From Sphingomonas sp. GC_Shp_5 (lineage in GTDB: Bacteria > Pseudomonadota > Alphaproteobacteria > Sphingomonadales > Sphingomonadaceae): a stretch of DNA of 64,000 nt. The DNA lies in assembly GCF_026540855.1 (NCBI RefSeq), contig NZ_JALNUP010000002.1, positions 124,001-188,000 on the forward strand, given 5' to 3'. The translations under genes and the position numbers were made by a program. Below, one piece after another: positions 48,212 to 57,613 of this stretch (position 1 is the first letter of the stretch; the number at the start of each line of letters is the position of its first letter). The notes beneath the pieces are model-generated. The model had not been told where the DNA came from. It worked only from the letters and a program-made list of their open reading frames with translations, and searched no databases.

Positions 48212-49225
48212 GTGACCGCTCCTCTTCGCCTCCGCCTCGATCCCGCCGCGCTTGTCGCCAATTGGCAGCACATGGACCGCCTCAGTGGTGCCGCGGCATG
48301 CGGCGCCGCGGTCAAGGCCGATGGCTATGGCCTCGGCGCGAGCGACGTGGCCAGGCGCCTTGCCGCAGCGGGCTGCCGCGATTTCTTCGTCGCGACGTGG
48401 CGCGAGGCCGAAGCCTTGGCCCCGCTCGGGCTGATGGTATCGGTGCTCCACGGTTTGCGTGCCGACGACATGGCGCTGGCGACGAGCGGCATCGCCCGTC
48501 CCGTGCTCAGCACCGACGCGCAGGTCGCCCGTTGGCGCAATGCCGGGGGCGGTGCCTGCGATGTCATGGTCGACACCGGGATGAACCGGCTCGGCGTATC
48601 GAGCGCTGCGGTGCGCGACGGGCTGCTCGCGGGCCTTCGGATCGAGACGCTGGTCAGCCATCTCGCCTGCGCCGACGAGGATTCACCGATGAACGAGCGC
48701 CAGCGGGCGCTGTTCGCCAGCTTGGCCGGCGTCACCGATGCGCGGCGGATGAGCCTCGCCAATTCGGCAGGCGTCGCGCTCGGGAGCGGCTTCCACTTCG
48801 ATCTCGTCCGCCCCGGCCTCGCGCTCTACGGTGGCGTCGCCCGGCCCGAACTGGCGGCCATCCGCCAGGTTGCGGTGCCCGAGGCACAGATCCTGCAGCG
48901 ACGGCTGGTCCCCGCCGGCGAAACGGTGGGCTATAATGCGACCTGGACGGCGCGCGCGGCCACTGAGGTGGCGATCCTCAACATCGGCTATGCCGACGGC
49001 TATTTCCGCGGCTTTTCCGACCGCGGCGCCGCCGGCGACCTGCCGGTGATCGGCCGCGTGTCGATGGACCTCACCGCGATCGACGTCTCGGCACAACCCG
49101 AGCTGGCCGAAGGCGACTGGGTCGCGCTCGATTTCGCGCTGCCACAGGCGGCGGCGCAATCGGGCATGTCGCAATATGAGCTGCTCACCAGCCTTGGCGC
49201 TCGGTTCGACCGGATGTGGATGTAG
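48212..49225 (+). CDS. alr: alanine racemase
   Basis: 337 residues from the GTG at 48212. The PLP lysine Lys35 is in AAVKADGYGLG, the catalytic tyrosine Tyr241 in VGYNATW, and the substrate loop in VSMDLTAIDVS and NIGYADGY. VDTGMNRLGV and LANSAGVALG are further family blocks. It interconverts L- and D-alanine for peptidoglycan. Slightly shorter than the 355-380 typical length, mostly by a trimmed N-terminus. Only one alr candidate is seen in the window; it may share a transcript with the upstream TonB receptor. Confidence 0.95.
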   Translation: MTAPLRLRLDPAALVANWQHMDRLSGAAACGAAVKADGYGLGASDVARRLAAAGCRDFFVATWREAEALAPLGLMVSVLHGLRADDMALATSGIARPVLSTDAQVARWRNAGGGACDVMVDTGMNRLGVSSAAVRDGLLAGLRIETLVSHLACADEDSPMNERQRALFASLAGVTDARRMSLANSAGVALGSGFHFDLVRPGLALYGGVARPELAAIRQVAVPEAQILQRRLVPAGETVGYNATWTARAATEVAILNIGYADGYFRGFSDRGAAGDLPVIGRVSMDLTAIDVSAQPELAEGDWVALDFALPQAAAQSGMSQYELLTSLGARFDRMWM

Positions 49226-49318
49226 AGCATCTGTGCCCTCCGTCCGCTGGTCGTCCGTTAACGAGACCACCAGCGCAGATCGACGGGGATGTCGTTCCTC
49301 CAACTTCTTGAGCAGTTG

Positions 49319-49354
49319 AAAAAAAGGGGCCGGTGGAAACCACCGACCCCTTTC
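49319..49354 (-). terminator. rho-independent terminator of the large TonB receptor gene
   Basis: On the minus strand GGGGTCGGTGG-TTT-CCACCGGCCCC forms an 11-bp stem (one mismatch) followed by a run of seven T. It begins 20 bp after the receptor stop codon. Confidence 0.93.
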
Positions 49355-49374
49355 TGGCAGTTGATCAGAGTAGA

Positions 49375-52300
49375 TCAGAACCTCGCCTGGATACCTGCGT
49401 AGAACTTGCGGCCGATCGGCTCGAAGATCGCGCTGCCGGCGCCGATGCCCGTGGCGCCGAGCGGCGGGAGGCGGTCGGTGACGTTGTCGATGCCGAAGTA
49501 GAAGTTCGACGACTTGTCGATGTTCACCCCGAACTTCAGATCCATGTAGAACACGTCCGGATAGAAGGGGATGTCGTAATCGTCGAGGTTCTGGGCTTCA
49601 CGACCCTGGAACGCCTCGTGGTTCTCGATGGCGCCGACCGCCTGCTTGGTGATGTAGCGGGTCTGGATGTTGGCGAAGAAGTTGCCGAAGTCGGCGCCGA
49701 GATTCCAGTTAATCTGGTCCTTCGGCGACCCGACTTCACCCACCACCGTGTCGGCGAAGCCGGGCTGCGTCGGATCGGTGAACGAATCGTTCTGGAAGGT
49801 GTGCGTGTAGATCACGTGGCTGCTCAGGTTCACGTTGCCGAAGCGATGCTGGTAGCCCAGATCGACGTCGATGCCGCGGACCTGCAGCTTGGCGTAGTTC
49901 AGCAGGGTCTGCTGAAGGCTGCCCTCGACAACGCGGAAAGGTTCCTCACCGTTCGGGCCAGTCGCACCAGCGGCCACACGGGTGAACAGCGAACAGAATT
50001 GGTTGTTCGTCGTTGGCGAGTCATAGCAGCTGTTGATGATGCCCTGCGCGGTTGGCGCCGTGATGACATTGTTCACCTTGATGTTGTAATAGTCGACCGA
50101 CACGCTCAGGCCCGGCGTCCAGCGAGGCTGGATAACGACGCCATAGGTGTAGGAGTCCGACTTCTCGACATCGAGATTCGGGTTGCCGCCGCTGACGATT
50201 TCCAGCGTCTGTGCATAAACATAGTCATAGGAGGCAGGGATGCCTGCTGCAGCGCAGTTGGCCGCCCGATACTGGGTGCCGCCGGCGAGGTTCCGTGCCG
50301 AGCAAGGATCAGCGACGGTCGCGAAGTTCTGCGACTGCGGCGAGTACAGATCAGACAGGTTAGGCGCGCGAACCGAACGCGAATAGTTGCCGCGGAAGCG
50401 GATGTCCTGCACCGGTGCCCAGGTCACGTTACCGCTGTAGGCGTATACCGTGCCGGCCGAGCCCTTATAGTCGGATACGCGGGCGCCGCCGCTGACGGTC
50501 AGTTCCTTGATGAGCGGAAGATCCTTGAGCAGCGGGATGTTGATCTCGCCATAGGCCTCCTTCACCTCAAATGCGGTCGGATTGAATTCTGCAATCGCGT
50601 TGTAGAAGGTGTATCCCGCCGATACGAGCGGGTCCTGCTTGTAGAACGCCGTCTCGCGACGGTACTCGCCGCCGAACGAGAAGCCGATATCGCCACCCGG
50701 CAAGGTGAACAGCTGGCTTAGATCGCCCGACACATAAGCGGTGATGTCAAGCTGGGTGATCTTACCCTGCGATACGGTGTCCTGAAGGACATAATTCTTG
50801 GCGGCATCGGAGACGCTGCCAACGCCGAACGGATTGAGCGGCTGGCAGGCGGCGATGTCGGAAGCGAGCGTCGCAGCATTTCCGCCGAAGTCGTCATAGG
50901 CGCGCGAAGCATCAAGCTGTGCACCGCAGACGATCTGGCCGGACGGGCTCCTGACTGCGTCGAGCGCCAGGAGCGCGCGCTGGACGTTCAGGTTGCCCCG
51001 AACCTTGGTGCGCTCGTCGAACTCACCGTAGTTCGCCGACACTTCATAACGCCAGTCGTCGTTGAAGGTACCGCGTACGCCGCCGACAATACGATAGGTT
51101 TCACGACGAGCCTCCTCGGTGCGGACGCCGAGGTCGGTCAGGTTCTTACGCAGGATGAACCGGAACGAACCATTGTTGATAGCCGCGATGTTGGCGGCAG
51201 TCAGCGGCGCACTGGTGTTCGGGTTAATCCCGCTGGCCAGGATCGCATTGGCAAGCTGGGCGCGGCTGGTCGCGTCGAGATAGGGATTGTCGAGGCGCGG
51301 ACGCTCATAGAGCCCATCAAGCGTACTGCCCGTGAAGAACGCCGGGCCCGAGCTGCCCTGGCCAACCGAGTCGGTGCGCGAGTACTTCGCTTCGATGAAG
51401 GGGACGAACGCGTCTGACACGTCGAAATGGCCGATCAGATTGGCCGAGTAGCGGTCGAGTTGCGGCAGGATCTGCAGCAGCTGGCCTTCGCGACGGGTGT
51501 CGCCGTTGCCACCCAGATACGACCCGGTCGGCGTAGCGCTGGCACCGCCCGTGGCGGTTGCTGTGCCGAGACCGACACGCTGCCCGTTTTCGAGAACAAT
51601 GCCACCACCCGGCTGGAACAAATAGTTGCAGCTGTACGGTCGACCACCCGGGAAAGCGGCCGTGGGCGTGTTATCACGGCCGCATGCGCCGCTGGGGCTC
51701 GCGATAGACACGAGACCGCCGGCAGAGAAGGTGGCGACGCGGATGTCACGGAAGAACTCCGCATCAGGAATGCCATCATAATTGATGAACTTCTGGCCCG
51801 CTGCACGACCGGCCGTGTCAGAATCCACTGTCACGAAGCTGTTGTTTTGGCGCAGATAGTCGCGATCCGAGGCATACAGATCATTCTGCCGCGAATATTC
51901 CAAGTCGACGGTGATGTTGCCGCGGCCATCGGCGAAGTTTTTGCCGGCCAGCACGCTGGCGAAGTAGGACCCTGCGTCCTTGCGGGAGCTGATGCCACCC
52001 TGAGCGCGCATCTGCACGCCGTCGTAATGGTCCTTGAGCTTGAAGTTGACCACGCCCGCCAGCGCATCCGAACCGTATACAGCCGAGTTACCACCCGTGA
52101 CGATATCGACGCTCTCGATCAGATCGGTCGGGATCGTGTTCGTATCGACAGAGACGGCATTGTTAAGAATGTCGGAGCCGACGTGGCGGCGACCGTTGAC
52201 CAGCACGAGCGTGCGCTGCGTGCCGAGGCCGCGAAGGTCGAGCAGGTTGAGGCCAGCGGTGCCCAGGAAGCGAGTCGAGTTCGCTTGGCTGAACGTGCTC

Positions 52301-52605
52301 TGCAGCTGCGGCAGATCGTTGAGTACGTCGCCGATCGAGGTCCGCGCCGTGACCCCCAGCTCAGCCGCGGTGACCGTGCTGATCGGGATCGGCGAGTCAT
52401 CGTTCGGGCGCGCGATACGCGATCCCGTGATCAGGATTTCGGCGCGACCATCTTCATTGGTGCTCTTGTTGGTCGCCGCATCGGTATTGCTCTGCTCAGT
52501 CGAGACGATATCGCCACTGCTAGGCGAGGTCTGTGCGAACGCCGATGACGAGATCGCCAGCGAGCCGGCGAGCGCGGTTGCGCCCAATAAGACCGTAAGT
52601 TTCAT
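49375..52605 (-). CDS. very large TonB-dependent receptor
   Basis: 1076 residues, starting MKLTVLLGATALAGSLAISS with cleavage near AFAQT. The acidic linker leads to the TonB box AEILITGSRI (about 54-63). The plug has IGDVLNDLPQLQSTF, GLNLLDLRGLGTQRTLVLVNGRRH and GGNSAVYGSDALAGVVNFKL, the arrangement seen in the polymer/oligopeptide-type receptors abundant in sphingomonads. Several cysteines in extracellular loops suggest disulfides. The barrel ends AGIQARF. The codons are less GC-rich than those of its neighbours, consistent with high expression or a separate history. It stands alone, flanked by a strong terminator. Confidence 0.94.
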   Translation of the reverse strand: MKLTVLLGATALAGSLAISSSAFAQTSPSSGDIVSTEQSNTDAATNKSTNEDGRAEILITGSRIARPNDDSPIPISTVTAAELGVTARTSIGDVLNDLPQLQSTFSQANSTRFLGTAGLNLLDLRGLGTQRTLVLVNGRRHVGSDILNNAVSVDTNTIPTDLIESVDIVTGGNSAVYGSDALAGVVNFKLKDHYDGVQMRAQGGISSRKDAGSYFASVLAGKNFADGRGNITVDLEYSRQNDLYASDRDYLRQNNSFVTVDSDTAGRAAGQKFINYDGIPDAEFFRDIRVATFSAGGLVSIASPSGACGRDNTPTAAFPGGRPYSCNYLFQPGGGIVLENGQRVGLGTATATGGASATPTGSYLGGNGDTRREGQLLQILPQLDRYSANLIGHFDVSDAFVPFIEAKYSRTDSVGQGSSGPAFFTGSTLDGLYERPRLDNPYLDATSRAQLANAILASGINPNTSAPLTAANIAAINNGSFRFILRKNLTDLGVRTEEARRETYRIVGGVRGTFNDDWRYEVSANYGEFDERTKVRGNLNVQRALLALDAVRSPSGQIVCGAQLDASRAYDDFGGNAATLASDIAACQPLNPFGVGSVSDAAKNYVLQDTVSQGKITQLDITAYVSGDLSQLFTLPGGDIGFSFGGEYRRETAFYKQDPLVSAGYTFYNAIAEFNPTAFEVKEAYGEINIPLLKDLPLIKELTVSGGARVSDYKGSAGTVYAYSGNVTWAPVQDIRFRGNYSRSVRAPNLSDLYSPQSQNFATVADPCSARNLAGGTQYRAANCAAAGIPASYDYVYAQTLEIVSGGNPNLDVEKSDSYTYGVVIQPRWTPGLSVSVDYYNIKVNNVITAPTAQGIINSCYDSPTTNNQFCSLFTRVAAGATGPNGEEPFRVVEGSLQQTLLNYAKLQVRGIDVDLGYQHRFGNVNLSSHVIYTHTFQNDSFTDPTQPGFADTVVGEVGSPKDQINWNLGADFGNFFANIQTRYITKQAVGAIENHEAFQGREAQNLDDYDIPFYPDVFYMDLKFGVNIDKSSNFYFGIDNVTDRLPPLGATGIGAGSAIFEPIGRKFYAGIQARF

Positions 52606-52778
52606 GGAGTCCCCTTTTTCCAGCCTTTTTGGCTGCCAGGGACCATAATGAGCTCATTTTCGTGTCACGCCGCAACAGGTAAATTACGCCATATTGCGTA
52701 TGTTGCCATTTTCCAGAAGTTCTGTTGCATGAATGTTACATGAAGATTGGTGGGGATACGGCATTGAAATCACATGGA

Positions 52779-53849
52779 TTAGGCGAGCGCGGCATTGGCC
52801 GTGCGTCGGACCCATTCCGCTAGCGGGCTCCACAACCTCGCGGGTGCGGCGCCTCCGACGATCATTCCGACATGGCCGAGCGGCAGCTCATGCCGTAGCT
52901 TGAATCGGGCAGCGGTGGCTGGGGGAACAATACGGTCGGTGGTGGAGACGAACTCAAGCGTCGGCATGCTCAGGCGTGACAGGCTGACCTCTTGGCCCGC
53001 TACGTGCCACTGCTCATTGCCTGGAAGATCGGCACCAACAAATGCCCCAAAGAGGTCATGACCTACACCATAGGTAAGTGGAGCGCCGGTGTTGGCCCAA
53101 TCCTCAAGGCGCACGAAATCGCTTGCCGCGGCGCTGCCGGGGTCAAGCCGGCCGAATGCACCGTATTTCGCCACGGTGGCGGCCGGGTCGAGCTGCCAGA
53201 AGCCCGCCTGCAGTATCTCCATCGGTACCAGGCCAAGCCGTTCGCACCAGGGCTGGGCGCCTTGCCACATCTCAAGCATCGACGCCCGCGCATCGCCATA
53301 GCCGGCGAACCGCCACGGCGCGGCGAGGGTCGCCAGCCCGGCCACCGGCGTGCGCGCCGCCGCGGCGATCGCCAGCGTGCCGCCGAGGCAATAGCCGACG
53401 AGCACCGGCGGCTGCTCCAGGCGCTGGATCAGCGGGATCAGCAGGCGCTCGACATGATCCGCGAGCCCTAGCGTGCGATCGGCAGGCCCCGGTGTGCCCC
53501 AGTCGACCAGCCACACGTGCAATCCCTGGGATGCCATCCAGCGCAGCAGCGATCGCTCGCCGAGGTCGAGGATCCCCGGCGGGTTGATCAGCGACGGCAC
53601 GAACACAACCGGCGGACCGACGCCACCATAGTCACGCAGGCATACCCGGCCTTCAAAAAAACGCGGAGGCATCGGCACGGGCGCGGGCGGCCGTGGTGCC
53701 TGCTGATAGGCGGCAAGGCCACGCAGCGCGGCGGCGCGGGCGTCGGGTATGCCTGCGGTTTCGCTGCGCAGCATGGCGAGAAACAGAGGGAGAGGACGCG
53801 GCCCGTGTTGCGGTGCGGCAAGCATCGGCGTATCGTCCGCCTCAATCAC
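52779..53849 (-). CDS. short PhaC-like polyhydroxyalkanoate synthase / alpha-beta hydrolase
   Basis: 356 residues from the GTG at 53849; an ATG at 53825 is an alternative start. The alpha/beta-hydrolase core has VVFVPSLINPPGILDL and HVWLVDWGTPGPADR, both PhaC hallmarks, and the lipase-like box GYCLGG with Cys154 as nucleophile, Asp305 (STTDRIVP) and His326 (LGHVGM). The length is that of class III PhaC rather than class I (about 590), but no PhaE partner is nearby. It is divergent, only 14 bp apart, from phaR. Either a minimal PHA synthase or a PhaC-derived hydrolase of the PHA cycle. Confidence 0.82.
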   Translation of the reverse strand: MIEADDTPMLAAPQHGPRPLPLFLAMLRSETAGIPDARAAALRGLAAYQQAPRPPAPVPMPPRFFEGRVCLRDYGGVGPPVVFVPSLINPPGILDLGERSLLRWMASQGLHVWLVDWGTPGPADRTLGLADHVERLLIPLIQRLEQPPVLVGYCLGGTLAIAAAARTPVAGLATLAAPWRFAGYGDARASMLEMWQGAQPWCERLGLVPMEILQAGFWQLDPAATVAKYGAFGRLDPGSAAASDFVRLEDWANTGAPLTYGVGHDLFGAFVGADLPGNEQWHVAGQEVSLSRLSMPTLEFVSTTDRIVPPATAARFKLRHELPLGHVGMIVGGAAPARLWSPLAEWVRRTANAALA

Positions 53850-53863
53850 GGATGGAGAGCCGG

Positions 53864-54442
53864 ATGAAAAAACAGAACGCGGGGGACGGCACGGTCATTA
53901 TCAAGAAGTACGCCAACCGGCGTCTCTATAATACCGAAACCTCTTCCTACATCACATTGGACCACCTCGCGACAATGACCCGCGAGGGTCGCGACTTCAA
54001 GGTGATCGACGCCAAGACCGAGGAGGACATCACCCACAGCGTCCTCACCCAGATCATCATGGACGAGGAAAACCGCGGCCAGGCGATGCTGCCGGTCGGC
54101 TTCCTGCGCCAGCTGATCGCGATGTACGGCGATTCGATGCAGGCACTGGTGCCGGGTTACCTCGATGCGTCGATGGAGAATTTTCGCCGCAACCAGGCGC
54201 AGTTCAAGTCCGCCGTCGAGGGCGCGTTCGCGCATTCCCCGTTTGCCGAGATCGCCAAGCGCAACATGGCGATGTTCGAGGCGGCGGCCGAGGCGTTCAA
54301 GCCGGTGATGCCGGCGGCGGCCGCTGCCGCGGCGGCTAACGGGACGCATGGCGCTGGCCCGGGCGCCACCAAGGACGACGAGATCGCCGCGTTGCGCGCC
54401 GAACTGTCGCGGTTGCAGGAAAAGGTCGAGAAGCTCGGTTGA
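53864..54442 (+). CDS. phaR: polyhydroxyalkanoate synthesis repressor PhaR
   Basis: 192 residues from the ATG at 53864, with GGAG 7 nt upstream. The PHB/PHA DNA-binding domain (IIKKYANRRLYNTETSSYI, then LTQIIMDEENRG) and the PHB-accumulation domain (FLRQLIAMYGDSMQALVPGYL) are both present. An Ala-rich linker and a C-terminal heptad segment (IAALRAELSRLQEKVEKLG) for oligomerisation follow. PhaR binds PHA granules and represses phasin and its own genes. Divergent from the PhaC-like gene. Confidence 0.95.
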   Translation: MKKQNAGDGTVIIKKYANRRLYNTETSSYITLDHLATMTREGRDFKVIDAKTEEDITHSVLTQIIMDEENRGQAMLPVGFLRQLIAMYGDSMQALVPGYLDASMENFRRNQAQFKSAVEGAFAHSPFAEIAKRNMAMFEAAAEAFKPVMPAAAAAAAANGTHGAGPGATKDDEIAALRAELSRLQEKVEKLG

Positions 54443-54443
54443 G

Positions 54444-54626
54444 ATGATGTGGGGCGTGGGGGCTGGCGCCGCGGTGCTGCTCGCGATCGCGGCCGGGATG
54501 GGCGATCGACGCCGGTGGCTGCGGCGGGATCTCGACCGGGTCGGTGTGGTCGACTGGCGCGCGGTGCAGATGGCGGCGCTGCTCGCGGCGATGATCATGG
54601 CCGGGCTCGGCTTCCACGCCGCCTGA
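54444..54626 (+). CDS. small two-helix membrane protein of unknown function
   Basis: 60 residues beginning one base after the phaR stop codon (TGAGATG). Two hydrophobic segments (about 4-19 and 41-57) flank a basic, tryptophan-containing loop (DRRRWLRRDLDRVGVVDW). No family recognised. Its tight spacing suggests co-translation with phaR. Confidence 0.55.
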   Translation: MMWGVGAGAAVLLAIAAGMGDRRRWLRRDLDRVGVVDWRAVQMAALLAAMIMAGLGFHAA

Positions 54627-54642
54627 TGCGGCTGCCGCGGCC

Positions 54643-55848
54643 TCAATAGAAGCTTTTCAGCGTCAGCGACCGGACCTCGCCGGTGCACAGGCCGAGCGTC
54701 ACCACAGTGCCCGGCGCGCCGATCGACCAGGTGGCGATTGGGTCGCCGGCGTAATCCGCGGGGATCGGTGCGCCGTTGATCCGGCAGATGCGATCGCCGT
54801 CGCGCCAGCCGGCCGCTTCCGCCGGGCCGCCGCGCATCACATGGAACACGCGCAGCCGGTCCGGCTCGATCCCCACCAGCAGCCCGCTGGTGGAGCGCAG
54901 CGGCGGCTGGTCGGCGGTCGGGCCGGGCTGCAGCACCATCCGCCCCGCCGCCGGGTCGAGCAGCACGCGATAGCGCTGCAGGAACCCCGAGCCGATCCGT
55001 CCGGCGACGCCGATCGTCTGCGAAAAGCCGCCGGCGGGCTCCACCCGCACCTCCACCTGCCGCGCCATCTGGGTGCCGAGCGCCACCGCCGGGGCGATCG
55101 CCAGCGTGCTCACTGCGGGGCCGGCGAGGCCGAACGAAATTGTGGTGGTGTTGGGCAGGCTGGCGAGCCCCGCGCGCTGCCAGGCCGCCGCCGACAGGGT
55201 GATCGCCGAGCCGTCGCCGGTGTCGACCACCATCGGCGCGAGGCGGCGGCCGGCAACGGTGAGCGCGCTCTCATACACCCGCCGCGCGGCGGAAATGGCG
55301 AGCGGCGCGGTCGCGCCGGTGAACGGCAGGCGGCCGGTGGGGATCAGGCGGAAGCGGCGATGTTCATAGTCGATGTCGAGTGCCTGGCCGCCGGTGATGT
55401 CGCGGCCGACCAGCATGTCGACCGGCGTCGCACCGCCAGTGGCGAGCGCCGGCAGGTCGGCGACCGAGACGCCGCCGCCGCGCCGGGTCAGGCCGCCGAT
55501 GGTGATGGTGCCGGTCGGCAGCCAGCCGGTGGCGACCGCGCCACCGATCGCGGTTGCCTGTCCGCCGCTCGTCAACCGCGCTGGATCCACCACGGCCGAC
55601 GCGCGCGCCAGCACCGAGAACGACACCCCAGTGTCGAGCACCGCGGTGATCGGCCGCGAGTCGAGATGCATCGCAAAGCGGATCTGGTTGCCCGGGGTGA
55701 GATCGAACGGCACCCATTGCGCCTCGGCATCGGCGGCCAGCGTGGTGACGCCATCCTCCGGGCCCGCTGGTGGGGCAGGGGCGGCGGCGAGCAGCAGCGC
55801 GACGAATGTGAGCTGAAGAATGATTGGAAACTGGAGGCGGCGCATCAT
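54643..55848 (-). CDS. bilobal retropepsin-like aspartic protease with C-terminal PDZ
   Basis: 401 residues with a signal or anchor helix (7-24). Two DTG active-site motifs are on one chain: VLDTGVSFSVL (Asp72) and MVVDTGDGSAI (Asp209), each starting a retropepsin lobe. A PDZ domain (about 315-395) with DRLRVFHVMRGGPAEAAGWRDGDRICRING follows. Periplasmic location is expected. Bacterial retropepsin-like proteases usually have one lobe and dimerise; here both lobes are fused. The gene starts 6 bp after the stop of the upstream membrane protein, so it is the second gene of that operon. Confidence 0.85.
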   Translation of the reverse strand: MMRRLQFPIILQLTFVALLLAAAPAPPAGPEDGVTTLAADAEAQWVPFDLTPGNQIRFAMHLDSRPITAVLDTGVSFSVLARASAVVDPARLTSGGQATAIGGAVATGWLPTGTITIGGLTRRGGGVSVADLPALATGGATPVDMLVGRDITGGQALDIDYEHRRFRLIPTGRLPFTGATAPLAISAARRVYESALTVAGRRLAPMVVDTGDGSAITLSAAAWQRAGLASLPNTTTISFGLAGPAVSTLAIAPAVALGTQMARQVEVRVEPAGGFSQTIGVAGRIGSGFLQRYRVLLDPAAGRMVLQPGPTADQPPLRSTSGLLVGIEPDRLRVFHVMRGGPAEAAGWRDGDRICRINGAPIPADYAGDPIATWSIGAPGTVVTLGLCTGEVRSLTLKSFY

Positions 55849-55854
55849 CGCTGC

Positions 55855-57588
55855 TTATAGGGGCGACGCCCTCGGCGGATCGATAGCCTTTATGGTAACA
55901 GCAGCGATAGGTCGATCGACCACCGCGACAACCGCGATACCATCGAGCTGCAGTTGGTAGGGGGCGGCCGCTGCAGGTAGGGGCGTCCCCGGAGCCGTCA
56001 CGTACAACCGGCCCGGGACGAGCTCGCCCCGATCGAACGCCGCTCGTTCCGCACGGAGGCGTTGGATCGTCGCCCGACCCGTTCGTGCGGCATAGACGTT
56101 GCTCGTCGGACGCCCGGCATTGACGGCGCGCCAAGCGACTTCCTGAAACACCGCCAGGTTGCGGGTCACATCTGCTGGCATGAAAGCAACAGATCGCGAT
56201 TGCCCGATCAGCTTGTCCCAGCGCGGGTCGAGCGTTTGGATAAAGAGTTGGTGCTTGTCCGCCTGCTCGCTTTGCGCGCGGATGTCCCCGGCCATCCCCG
56301 TAAGATCGATGGTCTGAACTGCTATCATCCCGATCAATGCGAGCGCAGCGCGGCTGGCGGACAGGCGAAAGACGGCGAGTACCGCACCCAAGATCAGTAC
56401 ATAGCCCACCGGCCAGAACATCCGGCCCGATGCCCGCACCGGATCGAGCAAGATTCGCACGGTTTGCGGAAGATGCGTCGGCAGGATCGCCAGAATGCCG
56501 AGCACGATCAGCGCCGGCGCTAACTGGCGAAGCCGATGTCGCGCGTCTTGTTCGGCGGCGGTGGCGGGAAGACGGCAGGCGATGACGATCGCCGTTGCGA
56601 CCAGCAACAAACCACCGGCTCCAAGATATTGGAACCCTTCGAAGTCGTGGTTGGGCACGGTTTCATGCGCAGGCAGGAGGTTGGTGAAATGGCCGAGCGC
56701 AGGGTTCCACAAGGCGTCCAGCGGCATCGAGAACGCGCCGATATTCCCGGCAGCCTCCTGATCGCTCACCCCGAGCCACCACGCCAGCAAGGCAACCATC
56801 CCAACGACGATCAGTCCCTCCAAGACGATCATCGGCCGCGCGCGGCCTCGGCAGCGCGTAAAGCGCGCCATCATCGTTGACGCCCAGATGGCGCCCACCA
56901 TGATCAGCAGATAGCTATGGATAAGGGCGGTGATCGCAATGAGCGGCGCCCACCATCGCAACCGCTCGCCACGTCGCTCGTCGAGGAACAGGCATAAGGC
57001 GGCAAGAATGGTCCAGTGCGCCATCAGATTGACGTGGACAAAGCGGTTCGCGAGTGTCGGAGGGAAGGCGAGCATCATCACGCCGCCCCACAGTGCAACC
57101 CGACCAGGCGCGTAACGGCGGAGCAGCAGCCAGGCGAACAGGGCTTGCAGGATCAGGCTCAGCAGGATGAATACGCCGACAAACTGCGCATCGTTCGGCA
57201 GCAGACCGGCGAACGGCTTGACGATGAGGGTCAGCAGGGGATTGCTGTCCGTGTATAGCACCGACACGCCATCGGGCGCGTTGAGCAAGCCGGTCTTGAG
57301 CGAAGCCCCGGCAGCCGGATCATGCCAATAGGCATGAGCGCCCAATGCATTCTCGCCATTGTCGGTGCCGCGGATGAGCCAGCCGGCATTGTCGATCAGT
57401 AGCGTCGCGGGATGGAAGAAGGCACAGAACAGGCTCAGCGGCAGCAGCAGCAGCAGTGCGGCCGTGATCAAGCGATGGCGCATCTCAACCGTGCCGCGGC
57501 GACGCAGCTGAGAAGGGACAGGCCGCGCGCCCGTGTCGAAACGGCTGCGATCTATGTCGGCGGCGGGAGTCATGATCAAGCGTTCCAT
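55855..57588 (-). CDS. polytopic membrane protein, GT-C-like (DUF6311-type)
   Basis: 577 residues; ATG at 57588 or 57573. About ten to eleven membrane helices are visible between residues 38 and 425, followed by a periplasmic C-terminal domain of about 150 residues. A periplasmic loop after the first helix contains GWLIRGTDNGENALGAHAYWHD with conserved-looking acidic residues, as in GT-C glycosyltransferases that use lipid-linked sugars. I recall similar proteins grouped as DUF6311. Function is not demonstrated; a cell-envelope glycosyltransferase is the best guess. Operon with the downstream PDZ aspartic protease. Confidence 0.7.
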   Translation of the reverse strand: MERLIMTPAADIDRSRFDTGARPVPSQLRRRGTVEMRHRLITAALLLLLPLSLFCAFFHPATLLIDNAGWLIRGTDNGENALGAHAYWHDPAAGASLKTGLLNAPDGVSVLYTDSNPLLTLIVKPFAGLLPNDAQFVGVFILLSLILQALFAWLLLRRYAPGRVALWGGVMMLAFPPTLANRFVHVNLMAHWTILAALCLFLDERRGERLRWWAPLIAITALIHSYLLIMVGAIWASTMMARFTRCRGRARPMIVLEGLIVVGMVALLAWWLGVSDQEAAGNIGAFSMPLDALWNPALGHFTNLLPAHETVPNHDFEGFQYLGAGGLLLVATAIVIACRLPATAAEQDARHRLRQLAPALIVLGILAILPTHLPQTVRILLDPVRASGRMFWPVGYVLILGAVLAVFRLSASRAALALIGMIAVQTIDLTGMAGDIRAQSEQADKHQLFIQTLDPRWDKLIGQSRSVAFMPADVTRNLAVFQEVAWRAVNAGRPTSNVYAARTGRATIQRLRAERAAFDRGELVPGRLYVTAPGTPLPAAAAPYQLQLDGIAVVAVVDRPIAAVTIKAIDPPRASPL

Positions 57589-57613
57589 TCAGGCGCCGCG
57601 AGGTGGTCGTTCG

